64,000 nucleotides of DNA from Chelonoidis abingdonii. Lineage: Eukaryota; Chordata; Testudines; Testudinidae. How positions within the stretch are numbered: position 1 is the stretch's first letter; every line of letters starts with the position of its first letter. The notes beneath the pieces are model-generated. The model saw only the letters and a list, made by a program, of their open reading frames with translations. It had not been told where the DNA came from and ran no database searches. Made by a program: the position numbers and the translations under genes. Below are positions 9,119-21,748 of this stretch, one piece after another. Location of the stretch: contig NC_133771.1 in the NCBI RefSeq assembly GCF_003597395.2, positions 133,134,462 through 133,198,461 on the forward strand, read 5' to 3'.

Positions 9119-12100
9119 TCAGGTGTCACTGTAAGCAGAGCCAGGCTTGCCCCCTATGGGTGAGCTGTTGAGACAATATTTTACTTTCTCTCCCCTCAAA
9201 ACATAAATAGCTCCTGTCTGGTAGGATGACACCACTATAAAGAGGGTCTGAAGATTTATGGGAAGGTTGGCAAGGTGATGCATTGGGGCACCCACAGATT
9301 ACTGACTTATTTTATCTATGTGCCTCTAGTTTTATACACCAATGCTCCTCACCCTTGTTATCTGAGAAATTCCTCTTAATATAAAAAGAAGTTGGAGGAG
9401 GTGAGGGCCAAAATCTTCAGGTAACCTAAAGCTTCCTGCTTCAGGAAGAGTGCAGCCAACTTCTTGTGCTGGGTCTGGGCTTAGCTGCCACCATTTTGAA
9501 AAGTATTGAATGGACAGCTAGGGTTGGGAGTCAGTGTTCCTCTGTCACTGGTGGGAAGCGCATGCACGCTGGTGAATTTTAGCTGTTACACATTATACAT
9601 TATCTACGTGATCAGCAGACTGCCCCTAAGAGACAGGTGCACAGTATCATTACCATTGCAGAGAGCAGAAAACTGAGAAATGTTAAATGATTTGACTAAC
9701 ACCTCAGAGGGGAGTCAGTATCAGTGACAGGGTTAGTGTATAGTAGTCACTTGGCCCAGATCCTCAAAGATACCTAACCCACTGAGATCACTGGGAGTTA
9801 GGTGGCTACATACATTTGAGGATATGGGCTCTGTTCTCAGTTCTCTGCTCAGTCCACTAAACCATTCTGTGCCCTCGTGGCCAGAGATCACATTGTCTGA
9901 TCAGGAGAGGAGCTGTCTGGAAAGGAGCTTTCAGAGCCCTTGCAACCCTAACTGGGTGGCACTTCTCCCACAGTCACAAATCTGACAAGGGGCCAGTTGT
10001 CATGACCCAAAAGCAAACTCTAGGTGACTGAAGGTGACTGAATTAATCCATAATCTTTCAGAGAAATTAATGACAAACTTTCCACTCTACCAGTCAGTTC
10101 ACATTTTTAAGGATAGCTTCACAAAGAGAAGGGCCAGGAACTGAGACAAAAAGCTGAAAGGATTCCTGACATTTCTAGTTCCAAAAAGATGGGAGGTAGG
10201 GGGAGCCTGTGGCTGCAGGCTTCAAGATCTCCCAAAGGCTGGCTCTGGCCTCAAAAACCTGGAATTTCTGCCATCTCTAGGAGTGTAAAGTAGGTTGAGA
10301 TATAAGAGCTGAAAGCTCTCAGAGGTTCAAGACTGAATAGTATGTTACTCTTCAGTCCTTGGTTTTCTCTAGCTAGTCTGCCTGCAAAGAACTTCCCTCT
10401 TTGAGCATGGTAATTAGTCTTACAAGAAACCAGTGATAACTACGCATATCAAAGAAAGAAGGAAGTGAGGCAATAGTGTAGACAAGAAGGAATGGATCAT
10501 CCCAGACAACATTTCCTTAGGCTCATGCATTTTGAGATGGAAAGAAATAAGACAGTTGAAATGGGTATTTCAGAAAGAATGAGATTTGTCTTTTATTACT
10601 AAAAGAATGAGACAGCATTAGGCTTTGAGAGGGAAAAAAAAGCCATATTACCACCACATATAACTAAGCTTAATGCCAATCCGGGGATGCTTTCCAGAGT
10701 ATTTGTAGAAAAGTGTTCATTTCTACCTCACCTTGTTAATTCACTCTGTGTTTCTGTAGAATAACTGTTCGTAAAGGGTCTGAGAACCAGTAGCTTATAG
10801 GCTCCTTAGAGAGAAAAGCTAAGTTCTGCCTTCTGGAAAGGCAGACTCAGGAGTGAGCAATGGCTTTGAATAGCATAAAGAAATAACAAGAGCCATTGTG
10901 AGCCCAAGGACAACTGAATGATCTTCAAAGGTACAAAGGACTGTCCTATCTATATACTGCAGTTCAGTGTCTGGCAGCATCCTCGCAATCTGACATTGAA
11001 GATGTTGATCTATCACACCGACACTGCTGTTGGGACAATGTTTACAGAAGCCTTTCTTGTGGACTACAGTATGAACATGCTTTTTCTGTTGCGCTATTTG
11101 TGGCACTGTTAGCACTCGATACATGGATAGAGCAATGACCAAGAGGCTCAGCTATTGTAATTCACTGTTTGCAAGGCAGCTCTGCCACCTGTAGCTATGT
11201 TCAGAAAACGACAGTACATTTTCTTGCTGCTTTGCACTACTGTGATTATATCATGCCTGTTCTCCTATTCTTTACACTGGCTTCTTATAAGGCAGTGGCT
11301 TGGCTTTTAGAAAGTTGCTATTGGTTTTTAAAGACCTTGCAGTTGACCCTAGTCTTTGACCATTCAAGACCTTCTCTTTGACTCTTGTACTGATAGGATT
11401 CTTGTTGTTGCTGCCACTTCCCAAAATAAATCACCCCATCATTGGATCAGCATCGAATCACACTTTTCCAATTTGGAGCCCAACAGCATGGAATTTTTTT
11501 CCCTGGGAATCCATGTTATTTCATTCCTCCATACTTTTAAAAAGCCTTGTAAAACTTTTTTCATTTTTTTTCAGAATGGCCATTTAACTGTTTCTCTGTT
11601 TGTATTTTATTATGCTTCCATTATATGGTATTTATTCTTTGTGCATTATATTTATTTTCCTTTGGGTTGTACAAAGCCCTGAGTGCTTTGGCAGGCAATA
11701 GATGTTACTTAAATAATAATAACATTAATTATATTAAGATATTGTTTAGAGTCACAAGCTCTTGAACAGAGTGGGTGACAGACCTCTGTTCAAGATTTAG
11801 GGGAAATGAATATTTCCAAATGATACAAGCTATTCGAATAGCCACATCCCTTTGTAAACAGAAGAGACCTTGTTCAGTAGTAGCTGATATCAGAAAGGGA
11901 GTATGTTCTTTGATTCAAGGGGGAACCAACGATCTTTTATCTCCTCAACATGAAAGAAGGAAAACCTATAAGTTAAAGAGCAGGACCATACCATCTTGGG
12001 CTACATTCTGCTCTCAGTTATACCACTGCAATGCAATGAAATCATGGGATGGACAGGGATAAGGGAGAGCAGAATTTGTTTCTCTCTCTGAACTATCATT

Positions 12101-12320
12101 TGGATACTGGCTACAGATGGGAGCAGCTGGCTGCAAAAGGGTCTGTGAGATGATTTATTTTGCTTTGTGGTTTGCCTCTGTAACTAACTTTAGTGTCAGC
12201 CCAACTCTAGCAGAGCTTGCCATAGTATCAATCTAGGTGTGTAACACATTTACACATCTGATTTTTATGGTTTTCTCTCTGTTTCTGAAAAATTGACCAT
12301 AAAACTTCTTTTAGTTAAGC
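9119..12320. other. Intergenic, mostly unannotated
   Basis: No gene recognised. Around 9630-9750 a stretch (AGACAGGTGCACAGTATCAT..., AACTGAGAAATGTTAAATGA) resembles a decayed MIR/CORE-SINE. About 11640-11730, with ATGTTACTTAAATAATAATAA, resembles the end of the same kind of repeat seen at 54226. Frames up to 108 codons here are low-complexity or unrecognisable. Confidence 0.5.
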
Positions 12321-13240
12321 CAGGTGTTCTCAAAGTTTTTCAAAGGCCTACTCAACAGTAGAAAGGATTTGCTCGTAAACCTGGGCAAAATTTTTCGACC
12401 AAGACTCTCTTTCTTTTGGCAACAAATGCACTTTCCGGTCGATCAAAACATTTCATGAATTTGTATTGAATTTGCCAATTTCTTTGAGTACAAAATCCAG
12501 AATGTTTTTTTTTTTTGACATTTTCAATATGGAAATGGTTTGATGTTTCAAGTCAAAACTTTTGGTTTTGACATCTCCTTCAACTTTTTAAAAATTGTTT
12601 TGTTTGCCCCCAAATAATTGTTTTTAAAAATAACTTGTTGGAACTGCCAGCAAACAAACAAACAAAAAGTATCAGTTATTTGCACAACTCCATTTGCTGG
12701 TAGAGCTATACCAGCAAACCTCCTGGCCCCAGTGGACACACAGCTTATACTGGCAAAAGACCATTTTTGCTGGCACAGCACATATCAGTTCCCAAAATGA
12801 AATAAGCTAATCCAACAAAAGGAATTTTTGCCCATATAACTGTGTCTACACTAGGGCTTTTTGCATGTACAAAAATGTCAAAAAGTCACAGCCCTGCCTG
12901 ACACTGCTATGCCAGCAAAAGTTGCTAGTGTAGACCATAGATTGGATCACCACATCTTATCAGAGCTATTGTCTCAGGCCACCTCCCTTTCCATGGAAGA
13001 TCACCAGAGCCTTTTTGCCTCCCACTAGCAATCAAATAACATCCATGCAGGAAATACACCAATGATTTAAATGGAAAAATATTAGGAAAGCATTTAATAT
13101 ATTTTTAGCTTCTTTTAATGGAATTTAACAACTGGAAGCAAACAGGAGGCTGAGCAATACAACTAGCAGCTCCCTTCAGACCACCATCAAGTTCTGTGTA
13201 GACCACCAGTGGTCTATAGACCACAGTTTGAGAACCAGTG
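12321..13240. mobile_element. Old hAT-like element with decayed ends
   Basis: The left end CAGGTGTTCTCAAAG and the right end GTTTGAGAACCAGTG are imperfect inverted repeats of the type seen in vertebrate hAT elements (CANTGGTTCTCAAA). Flanking 8-mers (AGTTAAGC and GTATAAGA) match only weakly, so the duplication is decayed or the boundary is off by a base or two. The interior at about 12690-12945 carries GCTGGTA/CCAGCAAA phrases and ends AGTGTAGACCA, probably an inserted turtle MITE fragment. There is no transposase frame. Confidence 0.5.
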
Positions 13241-14475
13241 GTATAAGACATCCTGAATCGGATATTTGACAATTATCTGAGATAGTTGCTGGGTCTTGCA
13301 CTTCTCTTAAGGAATGAAATTATCGGGTCCCACTGGAGGAATAACATATGGTCACAGAATCAGAGAAACCTGTGGACTTTCTCTGAAGCAGTGAAACAGA
13401 ACAGTTGATGAGAGCTGTTGTGAGCACAGGGAGGGCCAAATGACCTAAGGAATACAAGGTGCCAGTTACCAATAGTGTTTCACATTCTTTTAGAGGAAAT
13501 ACGTCTTGAAACTATTTTTTCCCTTTCTTTTTTCAGTATTTCTCTCAATGCAAAGTATTTTATTCTTCCAGTGGAAACCAAACATTTGCTAAATGTTTAG
13601 TGTAAGTCATCTCTCTCTCTCACGTTGCCAATGTTTATACTTCAAAAGCAAGAATCTTCTTTTTCATGCAATAGTCACTCCACAGCAATAAATACAATCC
13701 ACAGAACACACATAAATCCTTGCTAAAGCACACCATTTTAAGCACCTTGTGGATTAATGGTTATGGAGCCTGTCAGAGATTTAAAACCACACAGAGAAGA
13801 AAAGGTGGAAACCAACCTTTGTCTAACATCAAACCAAGCAGAGAGACTCTCTTGGCAGGTTTATCTAAGCAGACATGTCCCCATTCAATTGTTTGTGACT
13901 TTTTTTCCACTTTCTGTTAGCCATACATGCTTCTCTTTACTACCCTCTTTTCCCTTCACAGTGGCATGCTTTAGAGAAACACACAGCCAGCAGTTCCCCA
14001 GTAACTCAAGCAATAGCACAGACCAGGGAACCAAAAACTATAGCAACTTTCCTCTCTTTGCCTTACTTTAAAACAAAATAAAGAAATAATATTGGTTTTG
14101 CTCTAAAGTGGTAAAATATCATATGCCTAAACAATGTTTTGACATTATGTTATGGACCTTATTGAAGGTCTTAAAAAAGCTTGGGGCTGATCAGCATGCT
14201 CTTCTTAAAAGTATGATTTGTTTTAAATAATGTAGTGATGGGGATAAAACGGGTGGTAGTAGGTGCCTGATCCAAAGTCCATTGATGTCAATGGAAAGAC
14301 TCCCATTGGCTTCACTGGGCTTTTGATGGGGACCTAGAGGCTGAAGCAATTGGTTAATCCAAAGGGCAAGTACAGTTTAGGAAGCAGAAAGAGAGACTAA
14401 TTCACAGTGCCCCTGGCTAACAGGCTTCATCCTTCCTCTGATGGGGTCACTTGGCTTATACTCATTATTCATTAC
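13241..14475. other. Intergenic, no gene recognised
   Basis: AT-rich sequence. At about 14264-14330 there is a short old repeat with CCATTGATGTCAATGG followed by CCCATTGGCTTCACTGGG. A 104-codon frame at 13757 has no family resemblance. Confidence 0.5.
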
Positions 14476-15054
14476 AGCTGGTCAAAAATAGGAAAACAGT
14501 TCAGTGAAAAATTTCAAAGTTGTTTCCATCTTGTACAATTCAAAATTGACCCACTTTCCGTTATTCACAAAAATCTACTTTCTCGCTCCCTGAAACAGTA
14601 ACCGAAAGTTTGATAGAAATAGTTTTTCCTTTGCTGAAAATCCAGTAAGGCAACGTGGCTCATGGTGAATGAAAAATGTTGTTAATTTCAAAAAGGATTT
14701 TGTAAAAATGTTGGTAAAGAACAATGTGGAAAATATTTGCCAAAACCAGAACATTTTGATAGTGATGACAACTTCTTGTAAAAAGTATCAGAGGGGTAGC
14801 TATGTTAGTCTGGATCTGTAAAAGCAGCAGAGAATCCTGTGGCACCTTATAGACTAACAGACATTTTGGAGCATGAGCTTTCGTGGGTGAATACCCACTT
14901 CGTCAGATGCATGCACTCACGAAAGCTCATGCTCCAAAACGTCTGTTAATCTATAAGGTGCCACAGGATTCTCTGCTGTTCTTGTAAAAAGTTTCATTTG
15001 TGTAAAAAAAGTCACTTTCAACAAAAAGTTTGTGTGAAAATTTTTTGACCAGCT
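14476..15054. mobile_element. TIR element with AGCTGGTCAAAAA ends, split by a SINE
   Basis: Left end AGCTGGTCAAAAA (14476-14488) matches the complement of the right end, TTTTTGACCAGCT (15042-15054), exactly over 13 bp. The inside is rich in AAAATTT/GAAAA words. A SINE with its own target duplication (14787-14978) inserted later. Similar but poorer T/A-rich sequences with GACTAGCTCT or GAGCTG ends occur near 2490-2765 and 34186-34600. The flanking duplication is unclear, so superfamily is not assigned. Confidence 0.55.
14787..14978 (+). mobile_element. Foldback tRNA-derived SINE (turtle family), locus 1
   Basis: The sequence begins ATCAGAGGGGTAGC, the tRNA-like head of a turtle polymerase III SINE. 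After the body it turns back on itself. Arm 14825-14889 pairs with arm 14914-14978 over 65 bp with three mismatches, all transitions, around a 24-base loop. The whole unit lies between perfect 14-bp duplications, TTCTTGTAAAAAGT, at 14773-14786 and 14979-14992. Head, body and inverted arm therefore appear to have entered together by target-primed reverse transcription. The usual SINE tail is replaced by the inverted arm. It interrupts the TIR element at 14476-15054. Confidence 0.88.
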
Positions 15055-18000
15055 CTTCTACTAATTTAGGTAGATTACAATTAGTTGGAGAGATTAACAA
15101 GCAATATAGAGTAGTATGTATATCAGAGGCGGAGTACAGAGGCAAGGGCCACTCAACAGCTACAATATAGAGCTCTCACTTCCTGTAAATGTATTACAGT
15201 ACTGCACGTACATCAGTTCAATACCTACAATTTGCAGCTAGAGGCTTTTGCAGCCATTGCACTTTGAAGGTAGGGTGGGATTTCCAAAAGCACTCAATAT
15301 TGCCTTTACTCTGTTTCTATTGAAATCATTGACTCCTATCGGCTTCATTAGGAGTCCTACCTTTAGTCCTCCTCACATTGCCCTCTTGAGATTCATGCAT
15401 TAGCCTCCCAAACGAAGACATAATTATACTATTCTCTTCTTTATCCTATACCTCCCACTGTCATTGTCTCCTCCTCCTGTTCTCATACTTACACAGCGAG
15501 CTCTTTATCCATATTGCATTGCTAGGAGCCTCTATAATGCTATATAAAAATAATAACTGCACATCCTTTAAACATTTTATACAAAGCCCCATGTACTCCA
15601 TGTGTCACACAGGAAAGTCCACTGCAGTTTCATTGGAATTAATTCTAAATTCTATTTAATCTCATTTGAGGATTCTAATTAATTAAATAGGAAATGGACA
15701 ATACAATAAGTTCTGTAGACCACGTGCTATTTATTTTGCTATTAGATTTATTTTACACGGACCTCACATTTTTGTTTTCATTGTGCCACCAATTTTTGTA
15801 TGGACAACACACAGAAGCTTCAGGCAGCTGGGTAGGGATAAGTTGGAACCTTTGACATCCAAGGAAGTATGCGGGGCTGTTTGGGAATGAACACACTAAC
15901 TCTTCCTGCTAATGAATGTAAATGCAATAAGTTAATAATGCTGGCATTTAAATAGTCATCTTTAACTTTCAGAGTTAACATACAGATATCAGCTGGGCAC
16001 TTCACACCTCCCAGAGCGTTACAGGATTAGGTGGGTTAACTTATTACTATAAAAGCTACAAACTTACTTTGAAAGAACTAAAATCTAGATTTGGTAGTAC
16101 AATGCTGTCAGAAGGGGTGGCGACTGGAGCAAATTTCATGGCTGTAAAATGTACAGAACCCTAACAGCGCACTATACTTGAGAAATAGAAGCCATTTTGG
16201 TGCAAATCCAAGTCTCTCTAGCTGTATAACCCTTTGTGTTTCCTTTGACCTCCTCCCCTTCTCACCCTGCTCTTGTGTATTTTTAGAATGCTCTGATCCT
16301 AAAGAGATGTGACTAGAATAAAGTGACCCAATGGTGGGTCCCTCCCCCATTTTTTTTTCCTCACTGCAACAGAATTTCTCCTAGAATCCTATGGAGTCCA
16401 CACTGCAGCAGAGCTCTGTTACCTTTTCAAAGGATGCAACTTGCCATTGCCTTGCCTCACATGGTCCCTTCCAATCCCTTTTCAGGCAGCTAGAACCCAA
16501 GGGGACTCAGTAGAGAAAAGTGCCTGCATCTCCCCAACAGGATTATGACCAGCTCGTTCCTCTCCACTGTCCTTGCGAAACCCTCAGCAGAGCCCATTGT
16601 TTGCTGGGCACAAACCTGTATTATGTTCCTATCTGACAAAGCTGATTTGTTTCCACTTTGTTTGGAGAATCTTTGAGGTCAGGGAGAATAAAATATAGCC
16701 CTACTGTCCTGTGTGACCATATGGTTAACTAGGGTTTTGAGGGGGCCAGGCTAACCTTTGTTTGTTTGTTTTTCACACTTTTTTTAGTGAATTAGTATTT
16801 GTGAAAGGTGCCAGATTAACAGCCCTGGAGACTGAAGCCCGCTGTTTATACACAGAACAGGTACAGTATGGGTAGTGGCAATGGAAACTTCCCCACACTG
16901 CTCTGCCAATGTGCCTCAAACCTGTCCTGGATTGCTCTCTTTGTGGTGAGGATGTAGTTCAGTGCCTATGCTCGTGTAGTCCTTGGCACCTGTGCTGAGA
17001 TTGCAAACAAAGGGGTGAGTTGTGGTCAGAGACTTTGCAAATGTCCTTGTCCCCATGAGACTGGTCAAGCCCATCTTACATAAGGCCAATGAACAACCAT
17101 TAGATGGTAATGATTTTTACTAAAGATCTAGGCCGGATTTACAGATCTCAAGTAGGGACCAATTATGTAACATATATGTTAACATAGGGATTTAAAAGAG
17201 CAAATATACATGTACATTGCACAGCCACTTCATACCCTACGTTTGGGGCTTCAGTAACTTTCTACTACCAAAATGTCATTGTAGTGGTAGCCATTTCCGC
17301 TGAGCCCTAGCTCGCCCCCTGTACTACTCTGAAGGGAGTACCGTATGTAGGGTGCTGAGGCCGTGTGTGCTTGACAATTGTCCTGTGTCTTTGCTGTGAT
17401 CATCTGTACCTTTATACTCAATCCACTATTTACACTCCATTTAATACAAATTAGTTAAACCCACATCCTCCAAAAGATGACCAGCTCTATGTCAGATCAA
17501 TAATGATGATGACAGAAGGCTGATAAACTCTAAAAAATCATTATATGAAATAAACACATTCCATGTTGTCTGTTCATTTTTTCTCATGTTTATATCTTTC
17601 CGTAACTTACCATCCTGGGGTCAGAAAGTCATCATTTTATTTTGTGTTTTATTTTTCCTCTCCCTGTTCTCCATCTGTGCTCTGTGTAGATGGAGCCATC
17701 CCACTAGTATTCAGAAAGAGTATTACCGCTGATACATTACTTCATGTAATGGTTATAATTTCCTGAATATTTTTGCATCATCTTTATCCTTGGTGCAAAT
17801 CCAGGGCTCCAACAGGGATTAATTTAGCCATATTGATAATGTATATAAATACATACACAGGCATCTATTATTACATATGTTTTTAAATAATGCGTCACCA
17901 TAAATATATACCAGAAATGTACAGTAGAACTTCCCTAATTGTCACTTTGCTAATCCACAAATCTGATCCTTCTCAAAAACAACAAAAAATCTTGTCTGTC

Positions 18001-18853
18001 TCACCCTGTTTCTCAGCACAGATTTAATAAAGGAGCATCGCAGAGATAAGTCATTCTTGTAAGATTTCATTACCTTTACAAATATGCGAGAGTACGTCCA
18101 CCAGCAGCTAAAAAATACCATCAAAAATAAAAGCAAATTGCTCATCAAAATAAGTTAATAACCTACATTCATGTTTGCATTACTCTAGGTGGCTTTCTAT
18201 GTGTTATGTTTGCCGACCAGCTAATTTACAAAACTTGATAATCAACAGAGTATCTTGGTAACTAATGAAAATAAATTGGATTCTACAGTAGAATTAGCAT
18301 TATTTTTAGACTGACAGCAAAATAAATCCTAGACTCTTAAATTCTCTCTCTTTCTCCAGTTCTTTCTGGAGATTTGGATGGTTGTCTTTTTTCAAACAAA
18401 ACTTTCACCCACTGTTAGTTCTGGGGGTGTAACAATGAGTGTATTCACTAAATCAAAAATGGGCAGAACAAGGAAATGTATAGATCCTATTGACACTGTT
18501 AGCATTAACATATTCATAGTCCTTATGGAAATTCCCTTTGGGGAGGAAGGGAGCTCGAGGGTGCAATAGCTTGAGAAGAGCAGGAGTTATCCTATCAAAG
18601 GCCCAGATAAGTCTGGGTAGAGCCTTTACTAGTGCCAAGATAGGCCTTTGCTACCAGAAGATATAGTGGTTCTGGGAGCCAAACTTCCAGTCACTCCCAT
18701 TGTTGTTGTGGGGTGAGGAAGGCAGGGAGAGAAACTCTGCCTCCAAGAGAAGAATTCTGTACAAACTCCACAAGTGGAAACTCAGAGTTTCTTGTCCCCC
18801 ATGTAGGAATAGCTCATGTAGGGGACCATATGGCCCGTTTAACAAAATGTTGT
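15055..18853. other. Intergenic, no gene recognised
   Basis: Ordinary AT-rich DNA. Frames of 60-80 codons at 15820, 16108, 17563 and 17942 lack recognisable domains. A TTTG-rich run lies near 16755-16775. No transposon ends with clear duplications were identified. Confidence 0.55.
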
Positions 18854-18865
18854 ATATTAATTCAG

Positions 18866-19020
18866 AGAGACAAGGTGAGTGAGGTAATATCTTTTATTAG
18901 ACCAACTTCTGTTGGTGAAAGACACAAGCTTTCAAGCCACACAGAGCTCTTCCTCAGGACCTGACCCACATTGTCTCTCTAATATCCTGGGACCAGCATA
19001 GCTACAACAACTCTGCATAC
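18866..19020 (-). mobile_element. Internally inverted SINE of a second turtle family
   Basis: Read on the minus strand from 19020, the head TGTAGCTATGCTGGTCCCAG is followed by ATTAGAGAGACAATGTGGG. The body then appears in the opposite orientation: on the plus strand it reads AGAGACAAGGTGAGTGAGG, TCTTTTATTAGACCAACTTC, GAGCTCTTCCTCAGG. In ordinary members of this family head and body run the same way. Flanking repeats ATATTAATTCAG (18854-18865) and ATACTAATTCAG (19021-19032) match at 11 of 12 bases, so the inversion occurred before or during a single insertion. The paired arm is only about 20 bp, unlike the other two foldback SINEs. Confidence 0.75.
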
Positions 19021-19039
19021 ATACTAATTCAGTCATTTC

Positions 19040-19213
19040 CCATAGCCTTTTTTTTCCACAGACCACTTCATAAGAGAGATTCTTTCACTGACTCACCTCC
19101 CTTCTGACACTCCACACCCACACATTTGGTTCTCAGAATGTTTTATTGTATAGGTTACCAGCAATGCGTGTATGGAGCACTGGTGCTCTGCAGACCACTG
19201 TATGAGAACCACT
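19040..19213. mobile_element. Fragment of hAT-like repeat
   Basis: The right end GACCACTGTATGAGAACCACTGG resembles the right end of the element at 12321-13240. The left part, CACAGACCACTTCATAAGAG, is compatible with a decayed body of the same family. No left terminus or duplication was found. Confidence 0.35.
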
Positions 19214-19455
19214 GGTTTAACAGAAACAGCAAAATACCAACCAAACCCTCAAACAAGTCACACCTAGAGACACTGGGCCAGCTTCTCAGCTGGGTGTAAC
19301 TCAGCATAGTACTACTGAAGTCAGGAGAAATACACCAATTTATATCAACTGAAAAACTGGCCTACCTACTTTTAGAGCATTTTAAATAACCCAGTTGCTG
19401 TATCCATATGAAATAAAGTCCAATGTGTAATGACTGGACTGGTTATCTCTGACAC

Positions 19456-21215
19456 ACATTATCACAGAATCATAGAAACGTAGGCCTGGAAGGGACATCT
19501 AGTTCAGTCCCCTGCAGTGATGCAGGACTAAGTATTATCTAGACCACCCCTGACAGATGTTTGTCTAACTCTGACCTGTTCCTAAAAACCTCCAATGATG
19601 GAGATTACACAACCTCCTTAGGTAATTTGTTCCAGTGCTTAACTACCCTGAGAGTTAGGAAGTTTTCCCTAATGTCTAACCTAAATCTCCCTTGCTGCAG
19701 TTTAAGCCCATTGCTTCTTGTCCTGTCCTCAGTGGTTTATCACACTCCTCTTTATAACAACCTTTTACGTACTTGAAGACGGTTACTGTGTCTCCCCTGA
19801 GTCTTCTCTTCTCCAGACTAAACAAACCCATTTTTTTCAATAAGTCCTTGTAGGTCACATTTTCTAGACTTTTAATTATTTTTGTTGTTTTCCTCTGGAC
19901 TTTCTCCAATTTGTCCACATCCTTCCTGAAGTGTGGTGCCCAGAACTGGACTCAGTACTCCAGCAGAGGCCTTAACAGTGCTGTGTAGAGTGGAAGAATT
20001 ACTTCTCCCATCTTGCTTACAACAATCCTGCTAATACATCCCAGAATGATGTTAGCTTTTTTTGCAGCAGTATTACACTGTCGACTCATATTTAGTTTGT
20101 GATCCCCATTATAATCCCCAGATCCTTTTCTGCAGTACTCCTTCCTAGACAGTCATTTCCCATTTTGTATTTATGCAATTGACCATTCCTTTCCAAGTGT
20201 AGTACTTTGCATTTGTCCTAAGTGAATTTCATCCTATTTATTTCAGACCATTTCTCCATTTTTTTCAGATCATTTTGAATTCTAATCCTGTCCTCCAAAG
20301 TGCTTGCAACTTCTCCCGGCTTGGTATTGTCCACAAAATTTGTACACGCACTCTCTATGCCATTATCTAAATCATTTATTAAGATATTGAATAGAATCAG
20401 ACCCAGAACGGATCTCTGCAGGACACCACTCAATATATCCTCCCAGCTTGATTGTGAACCATTGATAACTACTCTTTGAGTACTCTTTTCCAACCAGTTG
20501 TGCCCCCTCCTTATAGAAGGTTCATGTAGGCTGTATTTCTCTAGTTTTTTGTTGAGGTCATGTGTGACAGTATCAAAATCCTTACTAAAGTCAAGATGTA
20601 TCACATCTCCTACGTCCCCCTATCCACAAGGCTTATTACCCTATCAAAGAAGGGTATTAGGTTGGTTTGACATGATTCATTCTTGACAAATCCATGTTGA
20701 CCGTTACTTATCATCTTATGTTCTTCTAGGTGCTTACAAATTGATTGCTTGATTATTTGCTCCTCTATCTTTCAGGGTACCAAAGTTAAGCTGATTGTTC
20801 TATAATTCCCCGGGTTGTCCTTATTCCTCTTTTTATAGCTAGGTACTATATTTGCCCTTTTCCCAGTCCTCTGGGATCTTTCGTGACCTTCACTAATTTT
20901 CAGACATAATCGCTAATGGCTCAGAGATCAGTTCAGCCAGTTCTTTAGGTATTCTAGGACATATTTCATCAGGGCCTGCTGACTTGAAGACATCTAACTG
21001 GTTTAAGTAATTTTTAACTTATTCTTTTCCAATTTTAGCCTAAGATCTTAGCCCATTTACACTGATGTTCATTATGTTAGTTGTCCAATCACTGCTAACT
21101 TTTTTGGTGAAAACTGAAACAATAAGGCATTTATTACTTCAGCCATTTCTGCATTTTCTATTTTTGCTTCTGTTATCCTATCTGTTATGGAGCTTCATGG
21201 CAGTGCTGTAAAATT
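19456..21215 (-). mobile_element. CR1-clade LINE, 5'-truncated, minus strand
   Basis: The plus strand at 19465 reads CAGAATCATAGAAACGTAGG, the complement of a CR1 3' terminus (TTCTATGATTCTG). Upstream on the minus strand come the 3' region and then reverse transcriptase coding sequence to about 20760, continuing as weaker CR1-like sequence to about 21215 (for example AGGTATTCTAGGACATATTT, CATCAGGGCCTGCTGACTTG). The 5' half of ORF2 and all of ORF1 are missing, the usual outcome of incomplete target-primed reverse transcription. The 5' boundary is approximate. Confidence 0.85.
19676..20760 (-). pseudogene. CR1 ORF2 reverse transcriptase relic
   Basis: Two open segments remain. The first (20604-20218) reads IHLDFSKDFDTVTHD, then SVLGLILFNILINDLD and CTNFVDNTKPGE, matching RT motifs A, B and C. 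The catalytic FADD box is FVDN, so the second aspartate is lost. The second (19918-19676) reads MDKLEKVQRKTTKIIKSLE...LFSLEKRRLRGD, the conserved CR1 C-terminal region. Upstream of 20604 the protein continues in a disrupted frame (NQHGFVKNESCQTNL...). Frameshifts, stops and the catalytic change make it inactive. No gene symbol applies. Confidence 0.85.
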
Positions 21216-21579
21216 AAATAATGATAAGAAAAAAGCCTACTATCCCAAATTAACTTCCATAAATGACTTGAAATCAAGTGGGTCATGAACAGTTATGACT
21301 TTGCTAACTGGTAAACATATTTTTCACTTTTAGCATCCTCATTATATCTTTGCCAATGACATTTAAACAAATCTCCATGTCTCAGAATAATACCCATACA
21401 CAACAGTGAAGACACCATCACAAACACATGCTGATCCAGGCATCATTTTCTAAATTACATTTAATAGTGCAAATTAAATGACCCCAAATAAATAAATAAA
21501 TTGGGCAGTGAAATGTATTTATGATATTTGGTATTTTGCACCTAGAGACTGCAATTTTTACACAAGCCTAAACAGTTAG

Positions 21580-21748
21580 ATCTATTCAACTGGGAAATCT
21601 TCTTCAAGCAAAGTGAGAGATGTCCCTTGCTAGGGAATTTTAAAAGTAGACTGGAAACAGCACTAGAAACTGTATTTTAGAGAAAAATCCTGCATTGACA
21701 GAAAAATGGACTAGAAATGGGTCTCTTCCATCTTTGAATTCCATGAGT
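21580..21748 (+). mobile_element. CR1-like 3'-end fragment
   Basis: Plus-strand text running from CAAGCAAAGTGAGAGATGTC to GGTCTCTTCCATCTTTGAAT and ending GAATTCCATGA resembles the CR1 3' untranslated region with its final ATTCTATGA-like words. No coding part is present. Confidence 0.45.

Noticed and set aside
18868..19020. Two independent SINE fragments side by side
   Set aside because: A single near-perfect 12-bp duplication encloses both parts and none lies between them, which favours one inverted insertion.
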